A stretch of DNA of 32,624 bases from an uncultured Lachnospiraceae bacterium (lineage in GTDB: Bacteria > Bacillota > Clostridia > Lachnospirales > Lachnospiraceae): positions 1-32,624 of the forward strand of contig CAMWJF010000047.1 of the NCBI GenBank assembly GCA_947174505.1. The letters run 5' to 3'. Of this stretch, positions 16,122-24,676 are shown piece by piece. The translations under genes and the position numbers were made by a program. The notes below the pieces were generated by a model, which had not been told where the DNA came from, ran no database searches, and worked only from the letters and a program-made list of their open reading frames with translations. Every line of letters begins with the position of its first letter. Position 1 is the first letter of the stretch.

Positions 16122-16775
16122 TCACTTCTCCCGCTTTTCCCACACACGTTTCAGTTCCGCGTAACATTTCCCATCCTCTTTAGTCAGCTCCAATTCATAT
16201 CCTCTGATCCGTTCTCTTCTGGCCTTTATAATGTTATCGCTCACAAGCCAGAGCGTCAGCGACCCCTGCCTGACTTTGCCTGCATTCTCCGGCCGATCCG
16301 GCGCCACACACCACTCGATTCTGCCTCCTGTTTCCGCGATAAAATCATCCCCAAGTATGACAAAGTCCCTGTCATAGAGACAATCCTCCGGCATTTCCAA
16401 CCGAAAGGTACATTTATAAGGATAGTAACGGGGATATCCAAGCTCATCAAAACCCTCGATATCCTCGCCCTCATCAATGACCATATACTGCTCCATCTTA
16501 AGCAGAATCCGCTCTCCCTCCTCAAGCCGCTGCCAGCCATATTCCTCTGTGGCAGCATAGACCACAAGTTCATCCCTGGTAAGCGCCGGCGTTCCAAGCC
16601 ACAGAACAAAAAGAACCAGACAGACGGCAACCGCCGCCGCGGGCACCCTCACAGCCAACCGCTTTCTCCTGTATTTACGCGCTTTTATCCCTTCCAGGAC
16701 GCGGCGCCCTGCCTCCTCATCCATAACGATACGTCCTGTCACTTCCGATAATCTCTGTTGTTCTCTCTGATCCAC
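16122..16775 (-). CDS. Putative membrane anti-sigma factor
   Basis: A 217-residue single-pass membrane protein. The N-terminal 40 residues are cytoplasmic and basic toward the membrane (KARKYRRKRL), the membrane segment is about 42-61 (VRVPAAAVAVCLVLFVLWLG), and about 155 residues lie outside. Its place directly after an ECF sigma gene and its topology are those of an anti-sigma factor; I do not see a zinc-binding HxxxCxxC motif, so it is not the classical ZAS type. The GTG at 16775 has AAGGAGG eight bases upstream and is the best start; a TTG at 16817 is an alternative. The external domain would sense the signal that frees the sigma factor. Confidence 0.75.
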   Translation of the reverse strand: MDQREQQRLSEVTGRIVMDEEAGRRVLEGIKARKYRRKRLAVRVPAAAVAVCLVLFVLWLGTPALTRDELVVYAATEEYGWQRLEEGERILLKMEQYMVIDEGEDIEGFDELGYPRYYPYKCTFRLEMPEDCLYDRDFVILGDDFIAETGGRIEWCVAPDRPENAGKVRQGSLTLWLVSDNIIKARRERIRGYELELTKEDGKCYAELKRVWEKREK

Positions 16776-16841
16776 AGCGCCTTCCTCCTTTCCCGAAAGC
16801 TCTTTCCCTTTTCCCAAATGTTTTCCGCTCCCGTCATCTGC

Positions 16842-17324
16842 TCATACCTCCCCCAGAAGTTCCCGAAGTTTTTTACGCCCTCTCTCCAGCCGCTTTCTGA
16901 CGGAAGCCTCCGTCAGCTTCAGCATACGGGCGATCTCCTTTCCCTGATATCCCTCCACATAATGGAGCATCAAAACCTCCCTGTATTTTTCCGGCAAAAG
17001 CAAAAGACTGTCCATCAGCCGCGTATCTTCCTGCGACTCATAATACCGGGAGAGCTGCTCCATGGAAATCTTCGGGTGGTTTTTATAAAAACGCATCCTG
17101 TTCTTGCAGAGGTTGATATTCACCCGGATCAGCCACGCCTTCCTGTATTCTTCTGTCTCGAAGTGTTTGGCACACTCCATATATTTGATCAGCGTATCCT
17201 GCACCACATCCTCAGCGTCAAAAGAGTTTTTCATCATCACAAAGGCAATCCGGTAAAGTGTATTGCCGTACTCGAAAAAAACCTGCTCCGCACTCAGATC
17301 CTGGCCATCCGTCCCCTTGTCCAA
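16842..17324 (-). CDS. ECF-type RNA polymerase sigma factor
   Basis: 160 residues when started at the TTG at 17324, the normal ECF size. Region 2 covers FFEYGNTLYRIAFVMMKN and FDAEDVVQDTLIKYM; region 4 covers LLPEKYREVLMLHYVEGYQ and the helix-turn-helix GKEIARMLKLTEASVRKRLE. The frame is open back to 17492, but the extra 56 residues are not sigma-like and the DNA there holds an apparent promoter. GGCGGTG lies about 5 bases before the TTG. It heads the operon sigma - anti-sigma - two permeases - ATPase, and probably drives it autogenously in response to an envelope signal. Confidence 0.85.
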   Translation of the reverse strand: MDKGTDGQDLSAEQVFFEYGNTLYRIAFVMMKNSFDAEDVVQDTLIKYMECAKHFETEEYRKAWLIRVNINLCKNRMRFYKNHPKISMEQLSRYYESQEDTRLMDSLLLLPEKYREVLMLHYVEGYQGKEIARMLKLTEASVRKRLERGRKKLRELLGEV

Positions 17325-17414
17325 TTTATCACCGCCTTTTCTCAGGAGCTCTCCGCCCGCAAAACACCCCTGATACAGACTGCCGCCGTTATCTGTTCCT
17401 GTATCTGTCTGATA

Positions 17415-17447
17415 GTAATACACACGGCCGGCCACAAATGTGACAGG
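17415..17447 (-). promoter_or_regulatory. Likely autoregulated ECF promoter of the sigma operon
   Basis: On the minus strand CCTGTCACATT (17447-17437) lies just after the AraC-type gene and about 110 bases before the chosen sigma start. Downstream follow a GC-rich stretch (GGCCGGCCGTG) and then TATTACTATC. TGTCAC resembles the -35 element of some Clostridial ECF-dependent promoters as I recall them; the match is from memory. Its position inside the longer open frame supports the shorter sigma protein. Confidence 0.45.
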
Positions 17448-17475
17448 CCGTTTCCATTTTTTCTGCCATTTTCTG

Positions 17476-18420
17476 TCAGGTGTTTCCACCACCGTTTCTC
17501 TTCCGGTATTCTCTGGGCGAACAGCCCACCCTTTTCAAAAACTGCCTGTTAAAGTTGGAAAGATTGCTGTAGCCGCAGGCAAAGGCGATATCTGCGATCT
17601 GCTCCCTGCCGTCGTCAAGCGCTTCACAGGCCGCCTGAATCCGAAGCTGGGTCAGATGTTCGATGGCGCCGATCCCCACCGCCTTTCGGAAGCATCGCAT
17701 AAAATGACTTTTGCTCAGATGTACCAGCTCCGCAAGCTGCTCCACCGTGATATCCTCCCTGAAATTCTGCGCCATATACTCCAGTGCAGGCCGAATTGCC
17801 TCCGTTTCTCCCTCCATGCCGTTTTTTTCAAAAACAATGTCGCCACATTCTTCCAGAATCCAGACCAGACGCAGGAGTTCGCTTTTTAACAGCAGATCCG
17901 CGCGGGCCGAATTATCATGTACACAAGAAAAAATGCGCTCCACCACAGGCTTTGCCTCCCCATAAGCCGCCGCATCCCTGCGGATACAGACATTCATGCG
18001 GATATTGCCCTTTACAATCGGGCGGATACATTCGTTGGCGCCGCGGTCGCCGCCTCCAACGCCAAGCATGGCCGGGCTGAAAACAAGGGCATCGTACCGC
18101 AGCGGCTCTATACCTTCCAAAGGGCCGCACTCACATTCCTCCGTCCCTTCCTCCGCCAGAACCGGCTTATGCTCCCTGTATGAATAGGTGGCATGCAGCA
18201 TGTTTGGCGGTATGAGCAGCATCTCCCCCTCTCCCACCTCCAGCTTCCGGCTGCCGCAGATAAACTCCCCCCTGCCCTGTAAAATATGGATCAGCTCAAA
18301 CTCACCATGCCAGTGCATGGGCACATTTATAAGCCATTCCGGCAGCCTGCACTCATAATAGCTGTAGGGTATCCATGTGGTGCTGTGCTGTTTCTTCTCC
18401 TGCCTCTCTCTGTCCGGCAT
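17476..18420 (-). CDS. AraC family transcriptional regulator
   Basis: 314 residues. The N-terminal cupin-like ligand domain is visible (MHWHGEFELIHILQGRGEF, then LLIPPNMLHATYSY). The C-terminal pair of helix-turn-helix motifs starts near residue 210: ITVEQLAELVHLSKSHFMRCFRK, then IADIAFACGYSNLSNFNRQFLKR and the closing CSPREYRK. This is the AraC/XylS pattern of carbohydrate regulators. It is divergent from the GH31 glycosidase and most likely activates it on binding the sugar. A purine-rich GGAGGAGAGG precedes the ATG. Confidence 0.92.
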   Translation of the reverse strand: MPDRERQEKKQHSTTWIPYSYYECRLPEWLINVPMHWHGEFELIHILQGRGEFICGSRKLEVGEGEMLLIPPNMLHATYSYREHKPVLAEEGTEECECGPLEGIEPLRYDALVFSPAMLGVGGGDRGANECIRPIVKGNIRMNVCIRRDAAAYGEAKPVVERIFSCVHDNSARADLLLKSELLRLVWILEECGDIVFEKNGMEGETEAIRPALEYMAQNFREDITVEQLAELVHLSKSHFMRCFRKAVGIGAIEHLTQLRIQAACEALDDGREQIADIAFACGYSNLSNFNRQFLKRVGCSPREYRKRNGGGNT

Positions 18421-18459
18421 CCTGTCCTCTCCTCCCTGATTTTCCGTCCATATGATATG

Positions 18460-18487
18460 ATAGTATGATTACGGAGTAGCATTTCAA
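18460..18487 (-). promoter_or_regulatory. Putative promoter of the AraC-type gene
   Basis: On the minus strand TTGAAA (18487-18482) and TACTAT (18465-18460) are 16 bases apart, about 40 bases before the start codon. The divergent GH31 promoter in the same 198-base gap is not clear to me. Confidence 0.5.
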
Positions 18488-18507
18488 TAGTAATTCTCGT
18501 GCCATAA

Positions 18508-18520
18508 TAGTATTATACTA
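18508..18520. promoter_or_regulatory. Palindrome in the AraC/GH31 intergenic region
   Basis: TAGTAT-T-ATACTA is a perfect 13-base palindrome in the divergent gap, between the AraC-type promoter and the GH31 start. It could be an operator, though AraC proteins usually bind direct repeats. Confidence 0.35.
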
Positions 18521-18618
18521 CTACAGTCCACATTACTCAATCGTTTAAGTAAGATGGCATTATGTTTTATTCGTATATTGCACAGAATAATGACAGAGAA
18601 AAGAAAAGGAGGCAGACT

Positions 18619-20646
18619 ATGACATTTGAAAAGGAAAACGGCGCACTGGTATGCCGCCGTATGGGCGAAACGCTGCGGATCGAGCCTTGGGGAAAGGATT
18701 CCTTCCGGGTGCGCGCTTCTATGTTTCCGGAATTCACCGGGAATGACTGGGCGCTGACTGAGACAGTCGGGAAATGCGACGCACAGATCACCATAGAAGA
18801 GGAGGACCACTGGGTAGGCGACGGCACCATCGACAAAAAGGAAATTGCCGCCATTGTAAACGGCCGCCTCAAGGCCGTTGTCAATTTTGCGGGCGTTATC
18901 TCCTTTTACCGTGACCACAAGCTGATCCTGCGGGAGTATTTCAGAAACTACGACGGCACGCTCTCGAAGGAGAGCCGCTGCTTAAAGCTGGTAAACCGGG
19001 AGTGGAAGGGCGTGATCGGCGGCAGCGAATATTCCCTGAACCTGAAATTTGAGAGCGATAAAAAAGAAAAGCTTTACGGCATGGGCCAGTACCAGCAGGA
19101 CTGTCTGGATTTGAAGGGCTGCGTGCTGGAGCTTGCCCAGCGCAACTCCCAGATCTCCGTACCCTTCGCCGTTTCCTCCCTCGGGTACGGCTTCCTCTGG
19201 AACAATCCCGCCGTTGGCCGCGTGAGCTTCGGAAAGAACTACACCGAATGGATTGCCCGCGCCACAAAAGAAATGGATTACTGGATTACTGTGGCGGATA
19301 CACCGAAGCAGCTCCTTGAAAATTACACCGCTGTCACAGGGCGCGCGGAAATGTTCCCGGAAGATCTGATGGGGCTGTGGCAGTGTAAGCTCCGCTACCG
19401 CACACAGGACGAGGTCTTAAGCGTGGCACGCCAGTATCAGAAGGAGGGCATCAAAATTGACCAGATCGTCATCGACTTCTTCCACTGGACGGTGCAGGGC
19501 GACTGGAAATTTGACGAAAAATACTGGCCTGACCCCAAAGCCATGGTGGACGAGCTGCATGGAATGGGTATCAAAGTGATCGTGTCAGTGTGGCCCTCCG
19601 TGGACCGCAAAAGCGAAAATTTCGGCCCCATGATGGAGCGCGGCCTGCTCATCAGGACAGAGCGCGGCGCGGCGCAGACCTACGACTATCAGGGGGACTG
19701 CGTGGAGATCGATCCCTTTAATCCCGAAACCCGCCAATATGTGTGGGACGTGTGCAAAAAGAATTATTACGACTACGGCATCGACGCCTTCTGGCTGGAC
19801 AACTCCGAACCCGATTACGGCGTGTACGATTTTGAAAATTACCGCTATTTCGCCGGCCCTGCGCTGGCGGTCAGCAACCTCTATCCCCAGCTTTACAGCC
19901 GTGCCTTCTACGACGGCATGTGTGGGGAAAAGAAAGGCCCCGTGGTCAATCTGCTGCGCTGTGCATGGGCAGGCTCCCAGAAATACGGCAATGTGGTCTG
20001 GTCGGGGGATGTGCCCAGCACCTTTGAAGCTTTTGCCGACCAGCTCCAGTGCGGCCTGAATATGGGCCTTGCGGGCATTCCCTGGTGGACGACGGATATC
20101 GGCGGCTTTATGACCGACGATGTGAATGACCCGGATTTTCGGCAGCTCCTGATCCGCTGGTACCAGTTCGCCGTGTACTCTCCCGTGCTGCGTATGCACG
20201 GCGACAGAGGCCCCTACAATATCCCTCCCCTTGACGACAGGGATTGGGGCGGCGGCTATCTCCACACCGGGCAGCCCAACGAGCTGTGGAGCTATGGGGA
20301 GGACAACTACGCCATTATGAAAAAGTATTACGACGTCCGCATCTCCATGCACGACTATATCAAAGAACTGTACGGGGAGGCACACGAGAACGGTTCCCCG
20401 CTGCTGCGCACCATGTTCTACGAGTTCCCTGCGGACGAAAAATGCTGGGAAGCGGAGGATCAGTATATGTTCGGCAGCCGGTTCCTCGTTGCGCCGATCC
20501 TGCACCTGAATGAATGGAAGCGTGAGGTCTATCTCCCTGCCGGGAAATGGAAACTGACTTCTACCGGTGAAGTCTTAGAGGGCGGACGAACCGTCAGCGT
20601 GGATGCGCCCATCGACTATATGCCAGTGTTTGAGCGCATGGCTTAG
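18619..20646 (+). CDS. Glycoside hydrolase family 31 (alpha-glucosidase/alpha-xylosidase type)
   Basis: 675 residues, no signal peptide, so cytoplasmic. The N-terminal beta domain is followed by the GH31 TIM barrel (GLWQCKLRYRTQDEV onward) and a short C-terminal beta part. The presumed nucleophile is D394 in FWLDNSEPDYG and the acid/base D464 in VWSGDVPSTFEAF; IPWWTTDIGGF and VLRMHGDRGP are further family motifs. GH31 enzymes release alpha-linked glucose, xylose or, in some gut bacteria, other sugars; the WLDxxEP type is commonly annotated as alpha-xylosidase-like, but I cannot fix the substrate. The ATG at 18619 has AAAGGAGG about five bases upstream; the frame extends back to 18562 without a site. 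The divergent AraC gene is its likely regulator. Confidence 0.92.
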   Translation: MTFEKENGALVCRRMGETLRIEPWGKDSFRVRASMFPEFTGNDWALTETVGKCDAQITIEEEDHWVGDGTIDKKEIAAIVNGRLKAVVNFAGVISFYRDHKLILREYFRNYDGTLSKESRCLKLVNREWKGVIGGSEYSLNLKFESDKKEKLYGMGQYQQDCLDLKGCVLELAQRNSQISVPFAVSSLGYGFLWNNPAVGRVSFGKNYTEWIARATKEMDYWITVADTPKQLLENYTAVTGRAEMFPEDLMGLWQCKLRYRTQDEVLSVARQYQKEGIKIDQIVIDFFHWTVQGDWKFDEKYWPDPKAMVDELHGMGIKVIVSVWPSVDRKSENFGPMMERGLLIRTERGAAQTYDYQGDCVEIDPFNPETRQYVWDVCKKNYYDYGIDAFWLDNSEPDYGVYDFENYRYFAGPALAVSNLYPQLYSRAFYDGMCGEKKGPVVNLLRCAWAGSQKYGNVVWSGDVPSTFEAFADQLQCGLNMGLAGIPWWTTDIGGFMTDDVNDPDFRQLLIRWYQFAVYSPVLRMHGDRGPYNIPPLDDRDWGGGYLHTGQPNELWSYGEDNYAIMKKYYDVRISMHDYIKELYGEAHENGSPLLRTMFYEFPADEKCWEAEDQYMFGSRFLVAPILHLNEWKREVYLPAGKWKLTSTGEVLEGGRTVSVDAPIDYMPVFERMA

Positions 20647-20662
20647 ATGCCGCACCGGAAAG

Positions 20663-20752
20663 CTGTCAGCAGCAGACTGACAGATGCCGACAACGCATAA
20701 GCAGAGGAGGATGGAACAGACAGGGTACACCCTGCGTTTCATCCTCCCCTGC
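20663..20752. terminator. Tandem hairpins between convergent GH31 and kinase genes
   Basis: First hairpin: CTGTCAG (20663-20669) and CTGACAG (20677-20683). Second and larger: gcagaggaggatg (20701-20713) pairs with catcctcccctgc (20740-20752) over 12 of 13 positions and encloses a further palindrome cagggt-ac-accctg (20721-20734). No long T tract follows on either strand, so it is at best an imperfect bidirectional terminator. Confidence 0.55.
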
Positions 20753-20815
20753 CATATTTCTATACCCTTCTCTCCATTCCGTCCATTGCCAAAGCATTAT
20801 TTCCCGATTTTCCGC

Positions 20816-23362
20816 TTACTGCATATATTTCCGCAGCAGTTCCGCCACTCTGCCCACGTCAATCGGCTTTGGCGTATGGTCGTCCATACCGCAGTCGATG
20901 CATCTTTGTATATCGTCCGAAAAAGCATCCGCGCTCACGGCAATGATGGGAATGTGCTTCGCATCATCGCGGTTCAGGGCCCTTATTGCGGAAGCGGCCT
21001 CCAGTCCGTTCATAACAGGCATCCTGATGTCCATTAAAATGGCTTTATAAAACCCCTCCGGAGACTGCACAAACATATCCACACAGCATCTGCCGTTCTC
21101 CGCATGTTCGGGAGACAGGCCGATGCCGGAAAGCAGCGCACACGCAATTTCCCAGTTCAGGTCATTATCCTCAGCCACCAGAATACGCTCACCGTCAAAG
21201 GTAACGGGCCCTTCCTCAATCGCTCCCGCCTCCTCCTTCATTTTATTAAGATTATAGTACAGCGTGGACTTGAACAAGGGTTTGACAATAAAAGCGTCGA
21301 CGCCCGCCTGCCGCGCCTGCTCCTCTATATCGCTGTTATCGGCAGCGGAAATCATCAGAATACGGGGCGCAGCACCGTATCTGCCCCGGATTTCGCGGGC
21401 CACTTCAATGCCATCCATTCCCGGAAGCTTCCAGTCTGTCAGAATGACCTCATAGTCATTGCCCTTTCGGTGCTGCTCTTCCATCATCTCCAATGCACGC
21501 TGCCCGCTCAGGGCACGCTGCGCATGAATACCGATGGACTGAAGCGTAGCCAGCGTACAGTCGCAGAATATCTCATCATCATCTATTACCAGCATCCTCC
21601 AGGGAGGCATATCCAGTGTCTCCTCCGGCAGAAGCGCCGTCTCCATATCCAGCGACACATGGAATTTGCTGCCCTTTCCCTGCTCGCTCTCCACCAGAAT
21701 GGAGCCTTCCATCGCATCAATGATATTCTTGGTAATGCTCAGTCCAAGCCCCGCCCCATGAATCTGCTGGACGCGGTCGTTGTCCTCGCGCGCAAAGGCC
21801 TCAAAGATTCTCTCCTGGAACGCATCGCTCATACCGATCCCGTTATCGCTGACAATCAGATGTACCCTGACATAGGCCTCTCCCTTTTCCGACGGCGTCT
21901 GGTACACATCAAACTGTATGTTACCGCCCTCCGGCGTAAATCTGACTGCGTTTTCCAAAATGTTATGCAGTGCCTGATTCAGCCGCACGCTGTCACCCCA
22001 CACGCTTTCCGCAATAATATCGTGTACATGTAGGTCAAAACGCTGATTCTTGTCCTGCGTGTTGGGAAGTATGATATTGACCACGCCATGTATCAGCTCC
22101 GGCAGCAGAATCTGTTCTACATTCAGGATCAGTTTGCCGTTTTCTATCTTGGACATATCCAGCACATTGTTAATCAGTCCGAGCAGATGTTTCCCAGATG
22201 CGGAAATTTTCTGCAGGCAGGATCTCACTTTTCTGGTATTGTCTATATTCGCAATGGCAATTTCCGTCATACCTATGATTCCGTTCATGGGCGTGCGGAT
22301 GTCGTGGCTCATGTTGGAGAGAAACTCGCTCTTCGCACGGCTGGCTCGCTCGGCGATATCCCTCGTTTCCTTTATCAGCCTGACCTGCCGCCGCATCATT
22401 TGAATATAGCAGATAAATACGATGATAAACAGGGAAAGGATGAAAATGCCGTTTTTTAATGCGGTGGCCGCCCATTCCTTTCCAAAGCTGTCAATCGTTT
22501 TGTCCAGATCATTGTAGGGCATGGAAAGAATCAGGTACCATTCCGAATGGGGCAGGCTCCTGCAGTACACCTGGCGTCTGCCATCCGGCAAAAAGAGCTC
22601 TTTTGCATAGTCCTCGCCATTCACCATAGCCGCCTTCAGCCCCTCCGTATATTCCGTCAGCTCCCGCTTCGCCCCGGCGTTCCCCGCGACACTGTTAAAA
22701 TGCTTTTCGATTTTTGTGAAATAATTGCTGTCATTCTCCGAATCACTCTGTATGACAATCAGACCGTCCCTTCGGACTATAAAATAGAACATGGCTTCCG
22801 ACAGTTCCGCTGAAAGCGTTTCTTCTATGTACGCAATCGGAAATCCCGCCACAAGAGAGATACTTTTCCTGCCGTCCGGCAATGCATAAGCCATGGGAAC
22901 ACTCAGCAGAATCACATTGTCACCCGTTTCATTCGTCCCCATCACCATGCGCTCCTCGCCGCTTCGGATCGCATGCATGAAAGTAGCGGAATCGACCGCG
23001 GTAATTTCCTCCCCATACAGAAGATCAAAGGTATCGTCCTCCATACAAAAAGCCAGCCGGTCAAAGCCTCTTGCCGCCGCATTGTTGGACAAAAGCCTGC
23101 GTACCTCCTCATATCCGTTTTCCTGGTTAGGCACAATGTCATGGACAAGCGCCTGCACCTGAGACAGCCGCAGTTCCATGATCGTTCCGAAGTGGAGCGT
23201 CGTCTGCTCGCTCATACCGGCCATATAGATCTCCCCGACCTCGTTCATGATCTTAGCGCTCTTTTCGTTCATATCTTTCACCTGTAAGGCGAAGGTACCG
23301 CTGCATAGTAGAATTACAATAACAAGACTGACAGCCAGAAACCGGATTGTTTTATGACGCAT
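20816..23362 (-). CDS. Hybrid sensor histidine kinase with two receiver domains
   Basis: 848 residues. Membrane segments at about 7-26 and 303-322 flank an extracytoplasmic sensor of Cache type. Then come the dimerisation domain with phospho-accepting H353 (LSNMSHDIRTPMNG) and the ATPase domain with N box HNILENAVRFT (466-476), DNGIGM (506-511) and GAGLGLS (536-542). Two receiver domains follow: REC1 about 590-705 with acid pair DDD (594-596) and phosphoacceptor D643, and REC2 about 726-846 with D778 in LMDIRMP. There is no Hpt or DNA-binding output, so the signal must pass to separate proteins not seen here. GGGGAGG lies nine bases before the ATG. Confidence 0.93.
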   Translation of the reverse strand: MRHKTIRFLAVSLVIVILLCSGTFALQVKDMNEKSAKIMNEVGEIYMAGMSEQTTLHFGTIMELRLSQVQALVHDIVPNQENGYEEVRRLLSNNAAARGFDRLAFCMEDDTFDLLYGEEITAVDSATFMHAIRSGEERMVMGTNETGDNVILLSVPMAYALPDGRKSISLVAGFPIAYIEETLSAELSEAMFYFIVRRDGLIVIQSDSENDSNYFTKIEKHFNSVAGNAGAKRELTEYTEGLKAAMVNGEDYAKELFLPDGRRQVYCRSLPHSEWYLILSMPYNDLDKTIDSFGKEWAATALKNGIFILSLFIIVFICYIQMMRRQVRLIKETRDIAERASRAKSEFLSNMSHDIRTPMNGIIGMTEIAIANIDNTRKVRSCLQKISASGKHLLGLINNVLDMSKIENGKLILNVEQILLPELIHGVVNIILPNTQDKNQRFDLHVHDIIAESVWGDSVRLNQALHNILENAVRFTPEGGNIQFDVYQTPSEKGEAYVRVHLIVSDNGIGMSDAFQERIFEAFAREDNDRVQQIHGAGLGLSITKNIIDAMEGSILVESEQGKGSKFHVSLDMETALLPEETLDMPPWRMLVIDDDEIFCDCTLATLQSIGIHAQRALSGQRALEMMEEQHRKGNDYEVILTDWKLPGMDGIEVAREIRGRYGAAPRILMISAADNSDIEEQARQAGVDAFIVKPLFKSTLYYNLNKMKEEAGAIEEGPVTFDGERILVAEDNDLNWEIACALLSGIGLSPEHAENGRCCVDMFVQSPEGFYKAILMDIRMPVMNGLEAASAIRALNRDDAKHIPIIAVSADAFSDDIQRCIDCGMDDHTPKPIDVGRVAELLRKYMQ

Positions 23363-23469
23363 ATGTCATGTCCTCCCCACACAAATGGATATATAACAGA
23401 TTAGAGACCCACATGCTATGGATACAGGTACAGGCGGCCCGAAAACCAATTATATATGTATTTGTATAT

Positions 23470-23498
23470 ATTATACTACGGCATATGGTATAAAGCAA
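23470..23498 (-). promoter_or_regulatory. Sigma-A promoter of the hybrid kinase
   Basis: On the minus strand TTGCTT (23498-23493) and a perfect TATAAT (23475-23470) are 17 bases apart, giving a leader of about 100 bases. A small hairpin, cggct-gcgcc-agccg (23547-23561), lies just upstream after the FliD-like gene and could help end that transcript, though no T tract follows. Confidence 0.75.
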
Positions 23499-23566
23499 TC
23501 CGATCTCCGATAATGTTAAACTTTTATTCCGTGTGCCCCACTTTCCCGGCTGCGCCAGCCGCTTCC

Positions 23567-24409
23567 CTATTCTTTCTTTTCCTTGTTCTTTTCCTCCATC
23601 TTGTCAATTGCCTGCTTTATGGTGTCCAGATTTTTGTCCTTTTCCTTTGTCTTTTCTCCCACTTTTTGGTCCACCGTGCCGGAAAGCCACCTCGACAGGG
23701 TGTCCGAATAATTTCCGTTTCGCGTATAGATTCCCTTCGCCCTCGCCGCGGCCGCCGCACTGGATGCGGCGCGGCTGATATTTCCCGCCTTCCGGGAAAC
23801 CTTATCGGCAAAGGAGCCGTGGCCCGTAAACATTGATTTTAAGGTGTTGATGTTGGCCTTTTTTAAATCGTCCTCATCCAGCTCCAGCTTATTTCCCTTG
23901 CCGATATTGATACCTATCTTCGAAAGCAGCTTCTGCGTTTTATTTGTCATTTCCGTCATCCAGGCTGCATTGCGGAGCACATTCTGAGTATCCGAATTTC
24001 CTGCCTGTTCCACTACGGAATTGTAATCATCTATAAAGGATTTTACCGCCTTTGTTATGGCATCCCAGTCATAGTCCTCCACCTCGGTTTCCTTCCCGGT
24101 TTCTTCATCCTTCCGGATTATCTTCTTCTTTTCCCAGAGGGTGGGATCACTCAGGGCCTCCGCCGATTTTTTGAGGGAATCCGCGCCGGACCCCATCAGC
24201 GTCAGCTTCTGTGCGGTATCTCCCGACGCCGAAGCCTTTTCCGCCTCCTGTCTGGCGCAGTAAGCCTTCATCATCTTTCCGTAGCTTCCGTTTTTGATCG
24301 AAGCATAGTCCGAGAGCATATTTCCGCCTGCATTAACTGTCCCGCCCAGGAGAGCTGAAACATCATAACCCGAATCCAGATTTACATATTTCATATAATC
24401 ATTTGCCAT
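23567..24409 (-). CDS. FliD-like orphan protein (flagellar hook-associated C-terminal region)
   Basis: 280 residues, no signal peptide or membrane segment. Residues about 115-215 read like the C-terminal helical part of flagellar cap proteins: AVKSFIDDYNSVVEQAGN, then NVLRNAAWMTEMTNKTQKLL, SKIGINIGKGNKLELDED and LKKANINTLKSMFTG (FliD proteins carry the same order of a helix with F-x-x-x-Y-N, a GI-sequence, L-x-x-D and a helix). The variable outer domains of FliD are missing and the protein ends in an Ala-rich stretch and a lysine/glutamate-rich coiled tail (KEKDKN to the end). The ATG at 24409 has AAGGAGG nine bases upstream. No flagellar gene is nearby. It is divergent from a coiled-coil protein. 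Assignment is by eye only. Confidence 0.65.
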   Translation of the reverse strand: MANDYMKYVNLDSGYDVSALLGGTVNAGGNMLSDYASIKNGSYGKMMKAYCARQEAEKASASGDTAQKLTLMGSGADSLKKSAEALSDPTLWEKKKIIRKDEETGKETEVEDYDWDAITKAVKSFIDDYNSVVEQAGNSDTQNVLRNAAWMTEMTNKTQKLLSKIGINIGKGNKLELDEDDLKKANINTLKSMFTGHGSFADKVSRKAGNISRAASSAAAAARAKGIYTRNGNYSDTLSRWLSGTVDQKVGEKTKEKDKNLDTIKQAIDKMEEKNKEKKE

Positions 24410-24581
24410 ATTATCCTGCCTCCTTTTCTTTATCGTCCATTCCATTTCCCTATATGATTTCCGGCTTTTCATTTATTGTTTCGGAGCCCGCTTCCGCAAA
24501 CTAAACCGAAATGCTGTGGAATACCCTTTTTCTGCTGTAAACAAAAGCGGGAGCAAATCGGTCAAAACAGGCAGAAAAGTC

Positions 24582-24611
24582 TTGCATCCTACCCATAAAA
24601 AATAGTAAAAT
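24582..24611 (+). promoter_or_regulatory. Putative promoter of the coiled-coil gene
   Basis: TTGCAT (24582-24587) and TAAAAT (24606-24611) are 18 bases apart in the 267-base gap between the FliD-like gene and the divergent coiled-coil gene. I found no convincing flagellar sigma-D type promoter (TAAA with a GCCGATAA-like -10) on either strand there. Confidence 0.4.
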
Positions 24612-24676
24612 AAAAATAAGTATACGAACATTTAGAGAAACCACATCATCCTTAAGCGGGGGAAGGAGATGCTTTT

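Noticed and set aside
19585..20505. Long (306-codon) antisense frame opposite the GH31 gene
   Set aside because: A shadow of a GC-rich coding frame; no domain and no start signal.
21104..22033. Long (309-codon) plus-strand frame opposite the hybrid kinase
   Set aside because: The minus-strand kinase is complete and convincing; the antisense frame has no domain.
24410..24676. Sigma-D (flagellar) promoters for the FliD-like and coiled-coil genes
   Set aside because: TAAA occurs often in this AT-rich gap but no GCCGATAA-like -10 at the right spacing was convincing.
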